Source of the DNA: Clostridiales bacterium
GTDB lineage: Bacteria; Bacillota; Clostridia; Peptostreptococcales; T1SED10-28
Assembly (NCBI GenBank): GCA_007120165.1
Contig: SKOH01000069.1
Coordinates: forward strand, 1-36,522
DNA: 36,522 nt
Direction of reading: 5' to 3'
Part shown: positions 25,866-34,841 of the stretch, piece after piece
Layout of the letters: the number at the start of each line of letters is the position of its first letter
How positions within the stretch are numbered: the first letter of the stretch is position 1
Notes under the pieces: generated by a model
The model's database searches: none
Seen by the model: only the letters and a program-made list of their open reading frames with translations
What the model was told of the DNA's origin: nothing
Translations under genes and position numbers: made by a program

Positions 25866-27137
25866 ATGAGTAATAAACATAAGGCCCTGATTGTGGGGGT
25901 AAATTTAAATTCCCGATCGAATTTTGAAGAGTCTATGGAGGAGCTGAAAAATTTAACGGAAGCCTGTGACTACCAAGTGGCCGGGCGCATGGAACAAAAC
26001 CTTAAATCCATTCATCCCGCTTTTTATATGGGAACTGGAAAAGTGCAGGAATTAAAACCTTTTTTAGAGGAATTGGAAATTGATGTGGTGGTATTTAATG
26101 ATGAACTGAGTTCGATGCAGCTGAAAAACATTGAAAAAGTACTGGATACCATCGTACTGGACCGGACCAGTCTGATCCTGGAAATCTTCGCGAAAAGGGC
26201 GAAAACCAAGGAAGCGAGACTGCAGGTGGACGTCGCTCAGCTGCAATACCTCCTGCCGAGACTTGCGGGAGCCTATGAAGCCCTGGGCCGCCAAGGGGGC
26301 GGTGCGGGACTGAAGAACCGTGGAGCCGGGGAGAAGAAAATCGAGCTGGACCGAAGAAGAATTGAAGACCAGATTACCGATCTTCAAAAACGGCTAAAGG
26401 AGATCAGTAAAAAAAGAGAGGTTCAGCGGAAACGACGGGCAAAAAGCGGACTGCCCATGGTCGCCCTGGTAGGCTATACCAATGCGGGAAAATCCACGTT
26501 GATGAATGAAGCGGTGGAAATGTATGGGGGTGCGGATTCGAAAAAAGTATGGGTAAAAGATATGCTCTTTGCGACACTGGATACCTCTACCAGAAAAATT
26601 GAGCTGCCGAATCAAAAATCCTTTTTGCTGTCCGACACCGTGGGGTTTGTCAGCAATCTGCCCCATAATTTAATAAAAGCCTTTCACTCTACCTTAGAGG
26701 AAGTACGGGAAGCGGATCTGCTTTTACATGTGATTGATATCTCCAATCCCGATTATCGGGAACAGATGAAAATTACGGAAGATACGCTGCAAAAGATCGG
26801 TGCTGTGGATATCCCGATACTGGATGTATATAACAAGGCAGACTTAACCGATATTGAAATTCCTTTAATGATTGAGGATAAAGTCTATATCTCTGCGAAG
26901 GAACAGGTGGGAATGGATATTCTGATGGAAGCCATTGAACGAAAGGTATTTAAAGATTATAAAAAGGTTACCTTCTTAATTCCCTTCGATGAAGGCGATG
27001 TGGTGTCCCACTTAAATAAGCATGCCACGGTCCGTGGCCAGGAATACAAACCGGAAGGCACCTTGCTGGAAGTAGAGTGTAAAGTGCAGGACTGCGAAAA
27101 ATACCGGAAATATATCGTAGCCGAGGAAACAGAGTAA
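25866..27137 (+). CDS. hflX: GTPase HflX
   Basis: A 423-aa ribosome-associated GTPase that splits or rescues stalled 70S ribosomes under stress. An N-terminal HflX domain (about 1-160, with FYMGTGKVQEL and the RLQVDVAQLQYLLPRL segment), a glycine-rich linker and a coiled linker (about 155-195) precede the G domain: GYTNAGKST near residue 203, the switch region around LFATLDTST, DTVGF, and NKAD. The C-terminal domain (about 360-423) completes the usual layout. RBS AAAGGAGAGG is close to the ATG. The preceding leader looks structured, which could tie expression to translation stress; that is inference. Confidence 0.96.
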   Translation: MSNKHKALIVGVNLNSRSNFEESMEELKNLTEACDYQVAGRMEQNLKSIHPAFYMGTGKVQELKPFLEELEIDVVVFNDELSSMQLKNIEKVLDTIVLDRTSLILEIFAKRAKTKEARLQVDVAQLQYLLPRLAGAYEALGRQGGGAGLKNRGAGEKKIELDRRRIEDQITDLQKRLKEISKKREVQRKRRAKSGLPMVALVGYTNAGKSTLMNEAVEMYGGADSKKVWVKDMLFATLDTSTRKIELPNQKSFLLSDTVGFVSNLPHNLIKAFHSTLEEVREADLLLHVIDISNPDYREQMKITEDTLQKIGAVDIPILDVYNKADLTDIEIPLMIEDKVYISAKEQVGMDILMEAIERKVFKDYKKVTFLIPFDEGDVVSHLNKHATVRGQEYKPEGTLLEVECKVQDCEKYRKYIVAEETE

Positions 27138-27141
27138 ATAA

Positions 27142-27175
27142 TATAATTTAAGTACTCAGTCAAACTGAGTACTTA
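27142..27175 (+). promoter_or_regulatory. PadR gene promoter and perfect palindromic operator
   Basis: A TATAAT hexamer (27142-27147) is followed at once by a perfect inverted repeat with 12-base arms, TAAGTACTCAGT (27149-27160) and ACTGAGTACTTA (27164-27175), spacer CAA. The repeat covers the expected transcription start and touches the ribosome binding site AGGAGG, so the PadR protein encoded next very likely represses itself here. Confidence 0.8.
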
Positions 27176-27187
27176 GGAGGTGATATA

Positions 27188-27712
27188 TTGAATCGAGATC
27201 CCTACTTGCCGTTAACGGAAACCACATATTATACGCTGGTTGCATTACTAGAGCCCTGTCATGGGTATAAAATACTTAGTGAGGTTAAAAAACTCAGCAA
27301 CGGCCAGGTGCATCTTGCACCGGGAACCTTGTACGGAGCGCTGGAAAATCTGGAAAAGCAGGGTTTAATAACCCTTGTGGAAGAAGAGGGCCCAAGAAAG
27401 AAGATTTTTCAAATTGCAAAATCCGGGCTGGAAGTACTGAAAAAAGATCAGCAGCGACTTCTTCATATGGCTAATCTCTTGGGAAAGGACCTCCAGGGTG
27501 ACTTTTCGAAGGATAAAGACACAACTCGTGATAACGCTGACAGCCATGAAAGCCCCCCGGCTGCAGAAAAACGAAATAACCCGGGTTTCATAGTAATAAA
27601 AGACCAGGATGAAAAAGAACAAAAGCAATACATAAACAGCAGTAATACCGGAAAAAAGATCAACCGGCCTAAACCGGAGAGGAAAAAAAGAGAAGAGGAT
27701 TTGTTTTATTAA
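27188..27712 (+). CDS. PadR-family transcriptional regulator
   Basis: A 174-aa protein starting at TTG 27188, supported by AGGAGG seven bases upstream and by the family N-terminus RDPYLPLTETTYYTLVALLE. The winged-helix PadR domain covers about residues 5-95 (HGYKILSEV, LAPGTLYGALENLEKQGLI). Instead of the usual two-helix dimerisation tail, residues about 110-174 are charged and probably disordered, rich in E, K, N and P. It sits between hflX and an LTA-synthase-like gene, and a perfect palindrome lies at its own promoter. The signal it senses is unknown; PadR regulators often respond to phenolics, drugs or cell-envelope stress. Confidence 0.9.
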   Translation: MNRDPYLPLTETTYYTLVALLEPCHGYKILSEVKKLSNGQVHLAPGTLYGALENLEKQGLITLVEEEGPRKKIFQIAKSGLEVLKKDQQRLLHMANLLGKDLQGDFSKDKDTTRDNADSHESPPAAEKRNNPGFIVIKDQDEKEQKQYINSSNTGKKINRPKPERKKREEDLFY

Positions 27713-27794
27713 GGGGAACTTTCAAAGGGCAGGAAACGTCTTAAGTAATAAGGGACAGCCTTAGACAATAATGGGAAAGATAGGATGGTTCTAA

Positions 27795-29894
27795 ATGGAA
27801 AATAAAAGAGATCAAAACCGAAGAGAAGATTACCGCAGAAGAAACAGCAAAGAGAAGCGTAAGCCTGTGGACCTTTCAAAATACGTATTGTTTTTTTATT
27901 TATGGGCAAGTATTTTCTTTTTGGAGACCCTGATCCGCATCAGTACTACCGGAAATTTATTTACTATCGCACTGCTTTTTTCGTTCATTTTCGGAGGGGT
28001 GCTGGCGCTGATTATATATGGGTTGGCGGTGCTGTTCGGACCCAAGCTTCGAAGAGCCCTTCTTGGCATTATTCTTTTTATCTTCGGGTTTATATTTGCC
28101 TTCCAATCAGTGTATTATTATATGTTTGGCACTTTTAATACCATCTACTCGGTAAGACATGCAGGGCAGACCACGGAGTTTTGGCGGGAAGCTTTGTATG
28201 GCATCGGGAACACCTGGTATTTTGTAGTGTTGGCATTTTTGCCCTTTGTCCTTTTTTTGGTTATCGGTAAAAAAATCAACCGTGCTCCCAAAAGAACCCC
28301 CCTCAGCTTCGGTGTGATTTTAATATTCGCTGTGATGCTTCATTTTGTAGGGGTGGGTTTGGTCCATTCCCAGAACCAGGGGGAGAATTCCCCTTATAAT
28401 CTTTATTATAACATTCATTATCCTCAGTTTTCTGTGGATAATTTAGGTCTTGTTACCTATACCCGCCTGGATGCCCAACGACAAATTACCGGATGGAATC
28501 CGGGGTTTGTGGGAGAGATGCCCGAGGAACTGCAAGAGGACTTTGAAGAAAGACCCGAGGAAACCCAAGGGGATCAGACCGGAAGCGGAGAAAATGTCAA
28601 CGGGGAGGAAGATTCCGAATCCCGGCTTCCTGAAGAAGAACCGGAAGAGCTGGGCTACAATGTTCTGGATATTGATTTTGATGAACTGATCGAAAAAGAA
28701 AGCCGGGAAGAGGTTCTGGAACTTCACCGGTATTTCAGCAACCTGGCCCCCAGTCAGAAAAATGAATACACCGGTAAATACGAAGACTACAATTTAATCG
28801 TCATTACCGCTGAAGCCTTTTCCCATTTGGCCCTGAATGAAGAGGTCACCCCCACCCTTTACAAACTGGTCCATGAAGGCTACCATTTCGAGAATTTTTA
28901 CACGCCGATTTGGGGAGTCAGTACCCTGGACGGAGAGTACGTGGCCAATACGGGATTAATTCCGAAAAGCGGCGTATGGAGTTTCCGTCAATCCAGCAGC
29001 AATGCCATGCCCTTTGCCCTGGGCAATCAGTTCAGCGAACTGGGTTATGAAACCCGGGCCTATCATAATCATACCTATACCTACTATGACCGTCATTTAT
29101 CCCATCCCAATCTCGGGTACTTCTATCAGGGGATTGGAAACGGGCTGGATATTACCCGGCACTGGCCGGCATCGGATTTGGAAATGATGGAGGTAAGCAT
29201 ACCGGAATATATTGAAAATGAGCCCTTTCATACCTATTATCTGACCATGAGCGGACACCTCTTATACAGCTTTGAGGGTAACCATATGGCGCTGAAAAAC
29301 CGGGACGTGGTGTCCCATCTTCCCTATTCCACCCAGGCAAGAGCCTATCTGGCCACCCAGGTGGAACTGGACCGGGCAATGGAACATCTCCTTAATGAGC
29401 TGGAAGAACAGGGTATTGCAGAAAATACATTAATTGTTATGAGTTCGGACCACTACCCCTACGGGCTGGAGCATGAAACCATTGAAGAGCTTCAGGGTGG
29501 ATCGGTGGACCGGAATTTTGAGCTGTACCGCAACGCCTTCGTGCTGTACAATCCGGGAATGGAGGGGGAGGTATTCAGTGAACCGGCCTCGAGCCTGGAT
29601 ATTATGCCGACGGTTTCCAATCTGATGGGACTGGAATACGACTCCCGACTTTTTATGGGGCGGGATTTATTTTCCGATACAGAACCGCTGGTAATATTTC
29701 AAAATAGAAGTTTCATAACCGAGAACGGAAGATACAATGCTGAAACCGGTGAATTTATACCTGATGAAGGGGTGGAAGTGCCGGATAATTATCAGGAGCA
29801 GATTTCCAATCGAATCAGTGCAAAATTTTATTTCTCCGCAAGAGTCCTTGATCTGGACTACTATGGCATTATTCAAGAGGCCTTGGAAGAGTAG
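27795..29894 (+). CDS. LTA synthase-like membrane sulfatase-fold phosphotransferase
   Basis: A 699-aa protein. Five hydrophobic helices (about residues 29-180) anchor an extracytoplasmic catalytic domain (about 325-660) of the alkaline phosphatase/sulfatase fold. The nucleophile is predicted to be the threonine in WGVSTLDGEY, matching the LtaS active-site threonine; ITAEAFSHLA and MSSDHYPYG hold metal ligands. Such enzymes transfer glycerol-phosphate from phosphatidylglycerol to make lipoteichoic acid or related polymers. A strongly acidic linker (about 245-290) between membrane and catalytic parts is longer than usual in the family. The start ATG at 27795 has only a modest AGGA upstream. It may be co-transcribed with the PadR gene. 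Confidence 0.88.
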   Translation: MENKRDQNRREDYRRRNSKEKRKPVDLSKYVLFFYLWASIFFLETLIRISTTGNLFTIALLFSFIFGGVLALIIYGLAVLFGPKLRRALLGIILFIFGFIFAFQSVYYYMFGTFNTIYSVRHAGQTTEFWREALYGIGNTWYFVVLAFLPFVLFLVIGKKINRAPKRTPLSFGVILIFAVMLHFVGVGLVHSQNQGENSPYNLYYNIHYPQFSVDNLGLVTYTRLDAQRQITGWNPGFVGEMPEELQEDFEERPEETQGDQTGSGENVNGEEDSESRLPEEEPEELGYNVLDIDFDELIEKESREEVLELHRYFSNLAPSQKNEYTGKYEDYNLIVITAEAFSHLALNEEVTPTLYKLVHEGYHFENFYTPIWGVSTLDGEYVANTGLIPKSGVWSFRQSSSNAMPFALGNQFSELGYETRAYHNHTYTYYDRHLSHPNLGYFYQGIGNGLDITRHWPASDLEMMEVSIPEYIENEPFHTYYLTMSGHLLYSFEGNHMALKNRDVVSHLPYSTQARAYLATQVELDRAMEHLLNELEEQGIAENTLIVMSSDHYPYGLEHETIEELQGGSVDRNFELYRNAFVLYNPGMEGEVFSEPASSLDIMPTVSNLMGLEYDSRLFMGRDLFSDTEPLVIFQNRSFITENGRYNAETGEFIPDEGVEVPDNYQEQISNRISAKFYFSARVLDLDYYGIIQEALEE

Positions 29895-29973
29895 TTATAA
29901 TATGGGAGGGTTTATTAGGAATCCTTTATGGTAGAGATCAGGAGCATAGGGTAAGAATTTAAGGAGATTAAAA

Positions 29974-29988
29974 ATGAAAGGAGCTTGA
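29974..29988 (+). CDS. Possible 4-codon upstream ORF (MKGA)
   Basis: ATG-AAA-GGA-GCT-TGA has its own AAGGAG at 29961-29966 and ends three bases before the oxidoreductase ATG. Its AAAGGAG is also the ribosome binding site of the next gene, so translating ribosomes would stop next to that start. It could couple or buffer initiation, or be accidental. Confidence 0.2.
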   Translation: MKGA

Positions 29989-29990
29989 TT

Positions 29991-30983
29991 ATGGAAAAAA
30001 GTTTTAAGGCCTTACGGATTATCGAAGAGGGGGATCGCTATCTTAGAAAGATTGAAAATCGAAAAGTTTCGGATTTGCCCGAAGGAGACACCCTGATTAA
30101 GGTCCGGTACTCCTCCCTGAACTACAAAGACGCCCTTTCCAGTGCGGGCAATAAAGGGGTAACCAGAAACTATCCCCACACCCCGGGCATTGACGCCGCC
30201 GGAACAATTGTAACGAGCAGCGAAAAAACTTTTTCTGAAGGGGAGGAAGTAATTGTTACCGGATACGATCTCGGGATGAATACCGAGGGAGGTTTCGGAG
30301 AATATATCCGGGTCCCTTCGAAATGGGTGGTTAAAAAGCCGGAAGGCCTGAATCTCAAAGAGAGTATGATTTACGGAACCGCAGGTTTTACCGCAGCCCT
30401 TTCGGTTTACAAATTAACCGAAACCGTGGATAAAGATGCAGGGGAGATCCTGATTACCGGAGGAACCGGCGGGGTGGCAAATATTGCATCGAAGATTCTG
30501 GTTAAACTGGGTTATGATGTGGTGGTGGCCACTGGAAAAGTGGACAGCCAAAAAGAGGAACTGTTAAAGCTCGGTGTGAAATCGGTAATTTCCCGAAAAG
30601 AGATTCAGGATGAAAAAGGAAAAGCCATGTTAAAATCCCGGTGGGCCGGCGTGATTGATACTGTGGGAGGCGCTACCCTCGGAGACGTGATCAAAAGTGT
30701 AAATTATAACGGAGCCGTGACCACCTGTGGAAATGTCGGGGGAGATAAATTTGAAAGTTCCGTATATCCTTTTATTCTCAGAGGCGTCACCTTATATGGT
30801 ATCGACTCGGTTCAGTGTCCGATGGACTTACGACTGAAAATCTGGGAAAAGCTGGCGGGACCCTGGAAAGCCGAGAACCTTCAGGAAATGATTTCCATAG
30901 TCAAGCTGGAGGAATTGGAACAGAAAATCGATGAAATGCTGGCGGGTAAAAAAGCCGGGCGCATTATATTAACCCATGAGTAG
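29991..30983 (+). CDS. YhdH/YhfP-family quinone or acrylyl-CoA oxidoreductase
   Basis: A 330-aa zinc-independent medium-chain dehydrogenase/reductase. An N-terminal GroES-like fold (NYKDALSSAGNKGVTRNYPHTPGIDAAG) precedes the Rossmann nucleotide site ITGGTGGVANIASKILVKLGYDVV. SVYPFILRGVTLYGIDSV and the C-terminal GRIILTH fit the YhdH/YhfP (acuI) group, which reduces acrylyl-CoA or quinones with NADPH. No zinc-binding cysteine cluster is present. I placed the start at ATG 29991, seven bases after AAAGGAG; a TTG at 29985 is too close to that site. Its physiological substrate cannot be told from sequence. Confidence 0.92.
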   Translation: MEKSFKALRIIEEGDRYLRKIENRKVSDLPEGDTLIKVRYSSLNYKDALSSAGNKGVTRNYPHTPGIDAAGTIVTSSEKTFSEGEEVIVTGYDLGMNTEGGFGEYIRVPSKWVVKKPEGLNLKESMIYGTAGFTAALSVYKLTETVDKDAGEILITGGTGGVANIASKILVKLGYDVVVATGKVDSQKEELLKLGVKSVISRKEIQDEKGKAMLKSRWAGVIDTVGGATLGDVIKSVNYNGAVTTCGNVGGDKFESSVYPFILRGVTLYGIDSVQCPMDLRLKIWEKLAGPWKAENLQEMISIVKLEELEQKIDEMLAGKKAGRIILTHE

Positions 30984-31038
30984 TAAAAATAGACCCAAGG
31001 ATTATACCTTCAGCGATCTTCAACAGGAGATCTAGAAA

Positions 31039-31080
31039 ATAAAAGCCATGACCGCCGCTTCAGATGGTCATGGCTTTTAT
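31039..31080. terminator. Bidirectional terminator
   Basis: A 15-bp perfect stem, 31039-31053 with 31066-31080, lies between convergent genes; the arms carry A- and T-rich ends. Confidence 0.88.
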
Positions 31081-31119
31081 ATCGATATACGATGAACTTT
31101 TCCCATCGGGGTAAAAGAA

Positions 31120-31641
31120 TTAAGAGATTTTTTCCGGTTCCGGATAATCCTCTCCAAAGGTATCCACCGTTACTGATTGGAGGCGCTGTTCCTCTAAGGG
31201 GCGGTCCATGGAATTTCTTTTTACTTTAACGATTTCCTCCGCATGCTCAAAACCTTCAATGATTTTTCCAAAGGCTGCGTACTCTCCATCCAGATGGGGC
31301 GAGCGTGCCACCATGATGAAAAACTGGGAGCCGGCGGAATCGGGATCCTGGGCTCGGGCCATGGACAGAACCCCCGCTTCATGTTTCAGATCGTTCTTAA
31401 AACCGTTGGAACGGAATTCCCCTTTAATAGAATATCCGGGGCCCCCCATGCCGGATCCTTCGGGATCTCCCCCCTGAATCATAAAACCGGGGATCACTCG
31501 GTGAAAGATTAACCCGTCATAAAAGTTTTTTTCAACTAAAGAAATAAAATTACGAACGGTATCCGGGGCGGTTTCCGGATAAAGCTCAGCCTTCATACTA
31601 TTGCCGTTTTCCAGCGTGAAAGTTACCAATGGATTTTTCAT
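31120..31641 (-). CDS. Cyclophilin-type peptidyl-prolyl cis-trans isomerase
   Basis: A 173-aa single-domain cytoplasmic cyclophilin that speeds proline isomerisation during protein folding. Typical segments are FISLVEKNFYDGLIFHRVIPGFMIQGGDPEGSGMGGPGY with the catalytic arginine, and AGSQFFIMVARSPHLDGEYAAFGKI. It has no signal peptide. The ATG at 31641 is preferred, with AAAGGA nine bases upstream; a TTG two codons earlier is closer to that site than is usual. It has its own promoter, divergent from purC. Confidence 0.95.
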   Translation of the reverse strand: MKNPLVTFTLENGNSMKAELYPETAPDTVRNFISLVEKNFYDGLIFHRVIPGFMIQGGDPEGSGMGGPGYSIKGEFRSNGFKNDLKHEAGVLSMARAQDPDSAGSQFFIMVARSPHLDGEYAAFGKIIEGFEHAEEIVKVKRNSMDRPLEEQRLQSVTVDTFGEDYPEPEKIS

Positions 31642-31696
31642 TTGCAATCATCCTTTCAAAATAATAAATTCTAACCGGTAAGGTCAGGTTTCTTCT

Positions 31697-31725
31697 ATTA
31701 TAGTAACGTTTCCTTTAATTTACAA
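31697..31725 (-). promoter_or_regulatory. Promoter of the cyclophilin gene
   Basis: On the minus strand TTGTAA (31725-31720) and TATAAT (31702-31697) are 17 bases apart. Confidence 0.75.
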
Positions 31726-31743
31726 GGGAGCGGGGAAATATAT

Positions 31744-31772
31744 TTGTGAGGGATTGGAATTAATGATAAAAT
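31744..31772 (+). promoter_or_regulatory. Promoter of the purC-like gene
   Basis: TTGTGA (31744-31749) and TAAAAT (31767-31772) are separated by 17 bases, 41 bases before the ATG. Confidence 0.7.
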
Positions 31773-31813
31773 AAATCCACTGAAACAATAACTCATCATA
31801 AGGAGTGAAGCCA

Positions 31814-32503
31814 ATGGAATTGATGTATCGGGGAAAGACCAAGGATGTGTACCAGCTGACCGATGGAAATTATCTTTTACAGTTTAAAGACGATATGACC
31901 GGCACCGACGGGGTTTTCGATCCCGGGTCCAACGAAGTGGGTCTGACGGTGGAGGGCGCCGGAAGAGCGGGCCTTGCCTTAACCAAATTCTTTTTTGAAA
32001 AATTAAAGGATAAGGGGATCCGTACCCATTATATTGATGCGGACCTGGAAGGGGCCAGCATGACCGTAAAACCGGCGGTGGTTTTCGGGAAGGGTCTGGA
32101 GGTTATCTGCCGGTACCGGGCGGTGGGAAGTTTTTTGCGACGCTACGGGGCTTATATTAGTGAAGGGGAAAAACTCGACGGCTTTGTGGAGGTGACCCTT
32201 AAGGATGATGAGCGGGGAGACCCGCCGATTTCCAAAGATGCCCTGGCAATGCTGGGACTTTTGACGAAGGAAGAGTACGAAAGGGTAAAAAGCCTTACGT
32301 TGGAAATCGCGGAACTGGTAAAATCTCAGTTGGCAGCAAAGGACCTGGAACTCTATGATATCAAGTTTGAATTCGGAAGAGACCTCACTACCAAAGAAAT
32401 TATCTTAATCGATGAAATATCCGGAGGAAATATGCGGGTCTTTAACGGAAAAACACCGGTAGAACCCCTGGAACTGGAAAAAATCATGCTGGACAAAATG
32501 TAA
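31814..32503 (+). CDS. purC: SAICAR synthetase-like protein (PurC family, divergent)
   Basis: A 229-aa ATP-dependent enzyme of the PurC fold, which joins aspartate to CAIR in purine synthesis. It keeps YRGKTKDVYQL, CRYRAVGSFLRRYG, LKDDERGDPPIS and DIKFEFGRD. The usual DEISPDxxR motif reads DEISGGNMR, and VRNVxAGS reads CRYRAVGS, so parts of the substrate pocket differ. It stands outside any purine gene cluster, with its own promoter. It may be the organism's PurC or a paralog with altered substrate. The ATG at 31814 is used, eight bases after AAGGAG; a GTG at 31805 overlaps that site. Confidence 0.75.
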   Translation: MELMYRGKTKDVYQLTDGNYLLQFKDDMTGTDGVFDPGSNEVGLTVEGAGRAGLALTKFFFEKLKDKGIRTHYIDADLEGASMTVKPAVVFGKGLEVICRYRAVGSFLRRYGAYISEGEKLDGFVEVTLKDDERGDPPISKDALAMLGLLTKEEYERVKSLTLEIAELVKSQLAAKDLELYDIKFEFGRDLTTKEIILIDEISGGNMRVFNGKTPVEPLELEKIMLDKM

Positions 32504-32567
32504 AGCCATAACAAAGTCCCGGAACCGGGAAATCAAATTTTATAAGCAGTAAGGAAAGGTTGATTGG

Positions 32568-34748
32568 ATGAGTAAAATATTAGTATTGGCGGAAAAGCCT
32601 TCCGTGGGAAGAGACATCGCAAAGGTCCTTCGGGCGAATAACAACAACCACAGCTATATGGAAGGACAGGAGTATATCGTCACCTGGGCCCTGGGTCATC
32701 TTGTGACGCTCCAAAGCCCTGAGAAATATGACAAGCGCTACCAACAGTGGAAACTGGAGGATTTACCGATGCTTCCGGAACCGATGAAACTGGAAGTAAT
32801 CCCCCAAACCTCCAAGCAGTTCGCCCAGGTTAAAAAGCTGATGCATCGAAAGGATGTCAAAAGTATTGTAATCGCCACCGATGCAGGACGGGAAGGGGAG
32901 CTGGTGGCCCGGTGGATTATTCAGCTGGCCGCAGTAAAAAAGCCGATTAAGCGTTTATGGATTTCATCGGTTACCGATGGCGCGATAAAAAAAGGTTTTG
33001 CCAGCTTAAAAGACGGGAGAGAATACCAGAACCTGTTTCAGTCCGCCGCGGCCCGTTCGGAAGCGGACTGGATTGTTGGAATGAATGCTACACGGGCGCT
33101 GACCTGCAAATATAATGCCCAGCTTTCCTGCGGCCGGGTACAGACGCCGACCCTGGCCATGATCGGTCAGCGGGAAGAGGAGATTCAAAACTTTATCCCG
33201 AAACCCTATTACGGATTAAAGCTTTCAGCCAAAGGGGTAAACTTTACCTGGTTTGATGAAAAAAGCAGTTCCAACCGAAGCTTTAACAGCGATAAAATTC
33301 AAGAGCTGTTTCGCAAACTGCAAAATGAAAAAGCGAGGGTTGGGGAAATCCGTAAACAGAAGAAAAATCAAATGCCTCCGGCCCTATATGATTTGACAGA
33401 GCTGCAAAGAGAGGCCAATAAACGCTATGATTTTTCCGCGAAGGAAACCCTGCGGATCATGCAGGGCCTATATGAAAGCCATAAAGTGTTAACGTACCCG
33501 AGAACCGACTCCCGCTACTTATCCACTGATATTGTGGAGACCTTAAAAGAGCGTGTAAAAGCCGTAGCCCTGGGAAACTACCAAAGCACGGCGAATAAAA
33601 TCCTGCAAAAACCGATTAACGGTAATAAAAACTTTGTCAATGACGGGAAAGTATCGGATCATCACGCTATTATTCCTACGGAACAGCGGGTACAGATCAG
33701 TAAAATGAGTGAGGGGGAAAGAAAAATCTATGACCTGGTGGTTAAAAGATTTTTAAGTGTATTACTGCCTCCCTTTGAATATGAGGCAAATACGGTAAAA
33801 CTCACAATAGCGGGGGAAAGTTTTTATGCCAAAGGAAAAAAAGTACGCTCCCTTGGATGGAAATCCGTAGAAGAGGATACAGAGGAGGATGACCGGGAGG
33901 ATCAGAAACTGCCGGAATTTGAAAAAGGGGAAGTGCTGCTCCCGAAGGGACTTCAAGTCAGTGAAGGAAAGACTGCTCCACCGGGATACTTTACAGAAGG
34001 GACCTTGCTCTCCGCCATGGAAAATCCGAAAAAGTATCTTACAGGCAGCGAAAAGAGTTTGGAAAAGGCGTTGACCGAAACCGGAGGTCTCGGCACCGTT
34101 GCCACCCGGGGAGACATTATTGAAAAACTTTTTAATACCTTTTTAATAGAGAAAAAAGGAAAGGATCTTCGGATAACGGCTAAAGGGAAACAGCTGCTGA
34201 CCCTGGTTCCGAAGGAGCTGAAGTCCCCGGACCTTACAGGAAAATGGGAGCAGAAGCTTTCGGATATTGCAAAGGGGAAACTTTCCAAAACCGACTTTGT
34301 ATCGGAGATGAGGGAATACACCAAAATCGTTGTCAAAGATATCAAAAATAGTGATACCACCTTTAAACACGACAATATTACCGGAAACCGCTGCCCTGAA
34401 TGCAGCAAATACCTTTTAGAGGTAAAGGGTAAAAGAGGAAAGATGCTGGTTTGCCGGGACCGGGAATGCGGCTATCGCAAAAATATTGCTAAGGTAACCA
34501 ATGCCCGGTGTCCCAACTGCCATAAAAAGATGGAACTTCGGGGCGAGGGGGACGGCCAGATATTCGTCTGTGTCTGCGGTCACCGGGAAAAACTGTCGGC
34601 TTTTCAAAACCGAAAAAAAGAACAGGGAGATCGGGCTTCCAAAGGGGAAGTGCAGAAATTTCTAAAGCAGCAGCAAAAAGAAAAGGAACAGCCGATCAAT
34701 ACCGGACTTGCGGATCAGCTGGCCAAATTGAAACTAAAAGATGATTAA
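32568..34748 (+). CDS. topB: DNA topoisomerase III
   Basis: A 726-aa type IA topoisomerase that passes single DNA strands to resolve replication and recombination intermediates. The TOPRIM domain at the N-terminus has LAEKPSVGRDIAKVL and TDAGREGELVARWI with its acidic metal ligands. The catalytic tyrosine is in LTYPRTDSRYL near residue 309. GTVATRGDIIEKLF belongs to the conserved core. The C-terminus adds two zinc-ribbon-like units, CPEC...C...C (about 605-635) and CPNC...CVC (about 643-665), then a charged tail. Length and order match TopB of Firmicutes. The start follows AAGGAAAGG. Confidence 0.96.
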   Translation: MSKILVLAEKPSVGRDIAKVLRANNNNHSYMEGQEYIVTWALGHLVTLQSPEKYDKRYQQWKLEDLPMLPEPMKLEVIPQTSKQFAQVKKLMHRKDVKSIVIATDAGREGELVARWIIQLAAVKKPIKRLWISSVTDGAIKKGFASLKDGREYQNLFQSAAARSEADWIVGMNATRALTCKYNAQLSCGRVQTPTLAMIGQREEEIQNFIPKPYYGLKLSAKGVNFTWFDEKSSSNRSFNSDKIQELFRKLQNEKARVGEIRKQKKNQMPPALYDLTELQREANKRYDFSAKETLRIMQGLYESHKVLTYPRTDSRYLSTDIVETLKERVKAVALGNYQSTANKILQKPINGNKNFVNDGKVSDHHAIIPTEQRVQISKMSEGERKIYDLVVKRFLSVLLPPFEYEANTVKLTIAGESFYAKGKKVRSLGWKSVEEDTEEDDREDQKLPEFEKGEVLLPKGLQVSEGKTAPPGYFTEGTLLSAMENPKKYLTGSEKSLEKALTETGGLGTVATRGDIIEKLFNTFLIEKKGKDLRITAKGKQLLTLVPKELKSPDLTGKWEQKLSDIAKGKLSKTDFVSEMREYTKIVVKDIKNSDTTFKHDNITGNRCPECSKYLLEVKGKRGKMLVCRDRECGYRKNIAKVTNARCPNCHKKMELRGEGDGQIFVCVCGHREKLSAFQNRKKEQGDRASKGEVQKFLKQQQKEKEQPINTGLADQLAKLKLKDD

Positions 34749-34782
34749 CGGTATCGTTGAGTAAAACTGCTGAATATTCAAG

Positions 34783-34816
34783 GCCGGAGACTTCCCTTAG
34801 AAGCTCCGGCTTTTTT
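34783..34816 (+). terminator. Rho-independent terminator after topB
   Basis: GCCGGAG (34783-34789) pairs with CTCCGGC (34804-34810), followed by six T. Confidence 0.9.
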
Positions 34817-34841
34817 ATTTCTCGATTTCCTTCGGGAAGGC

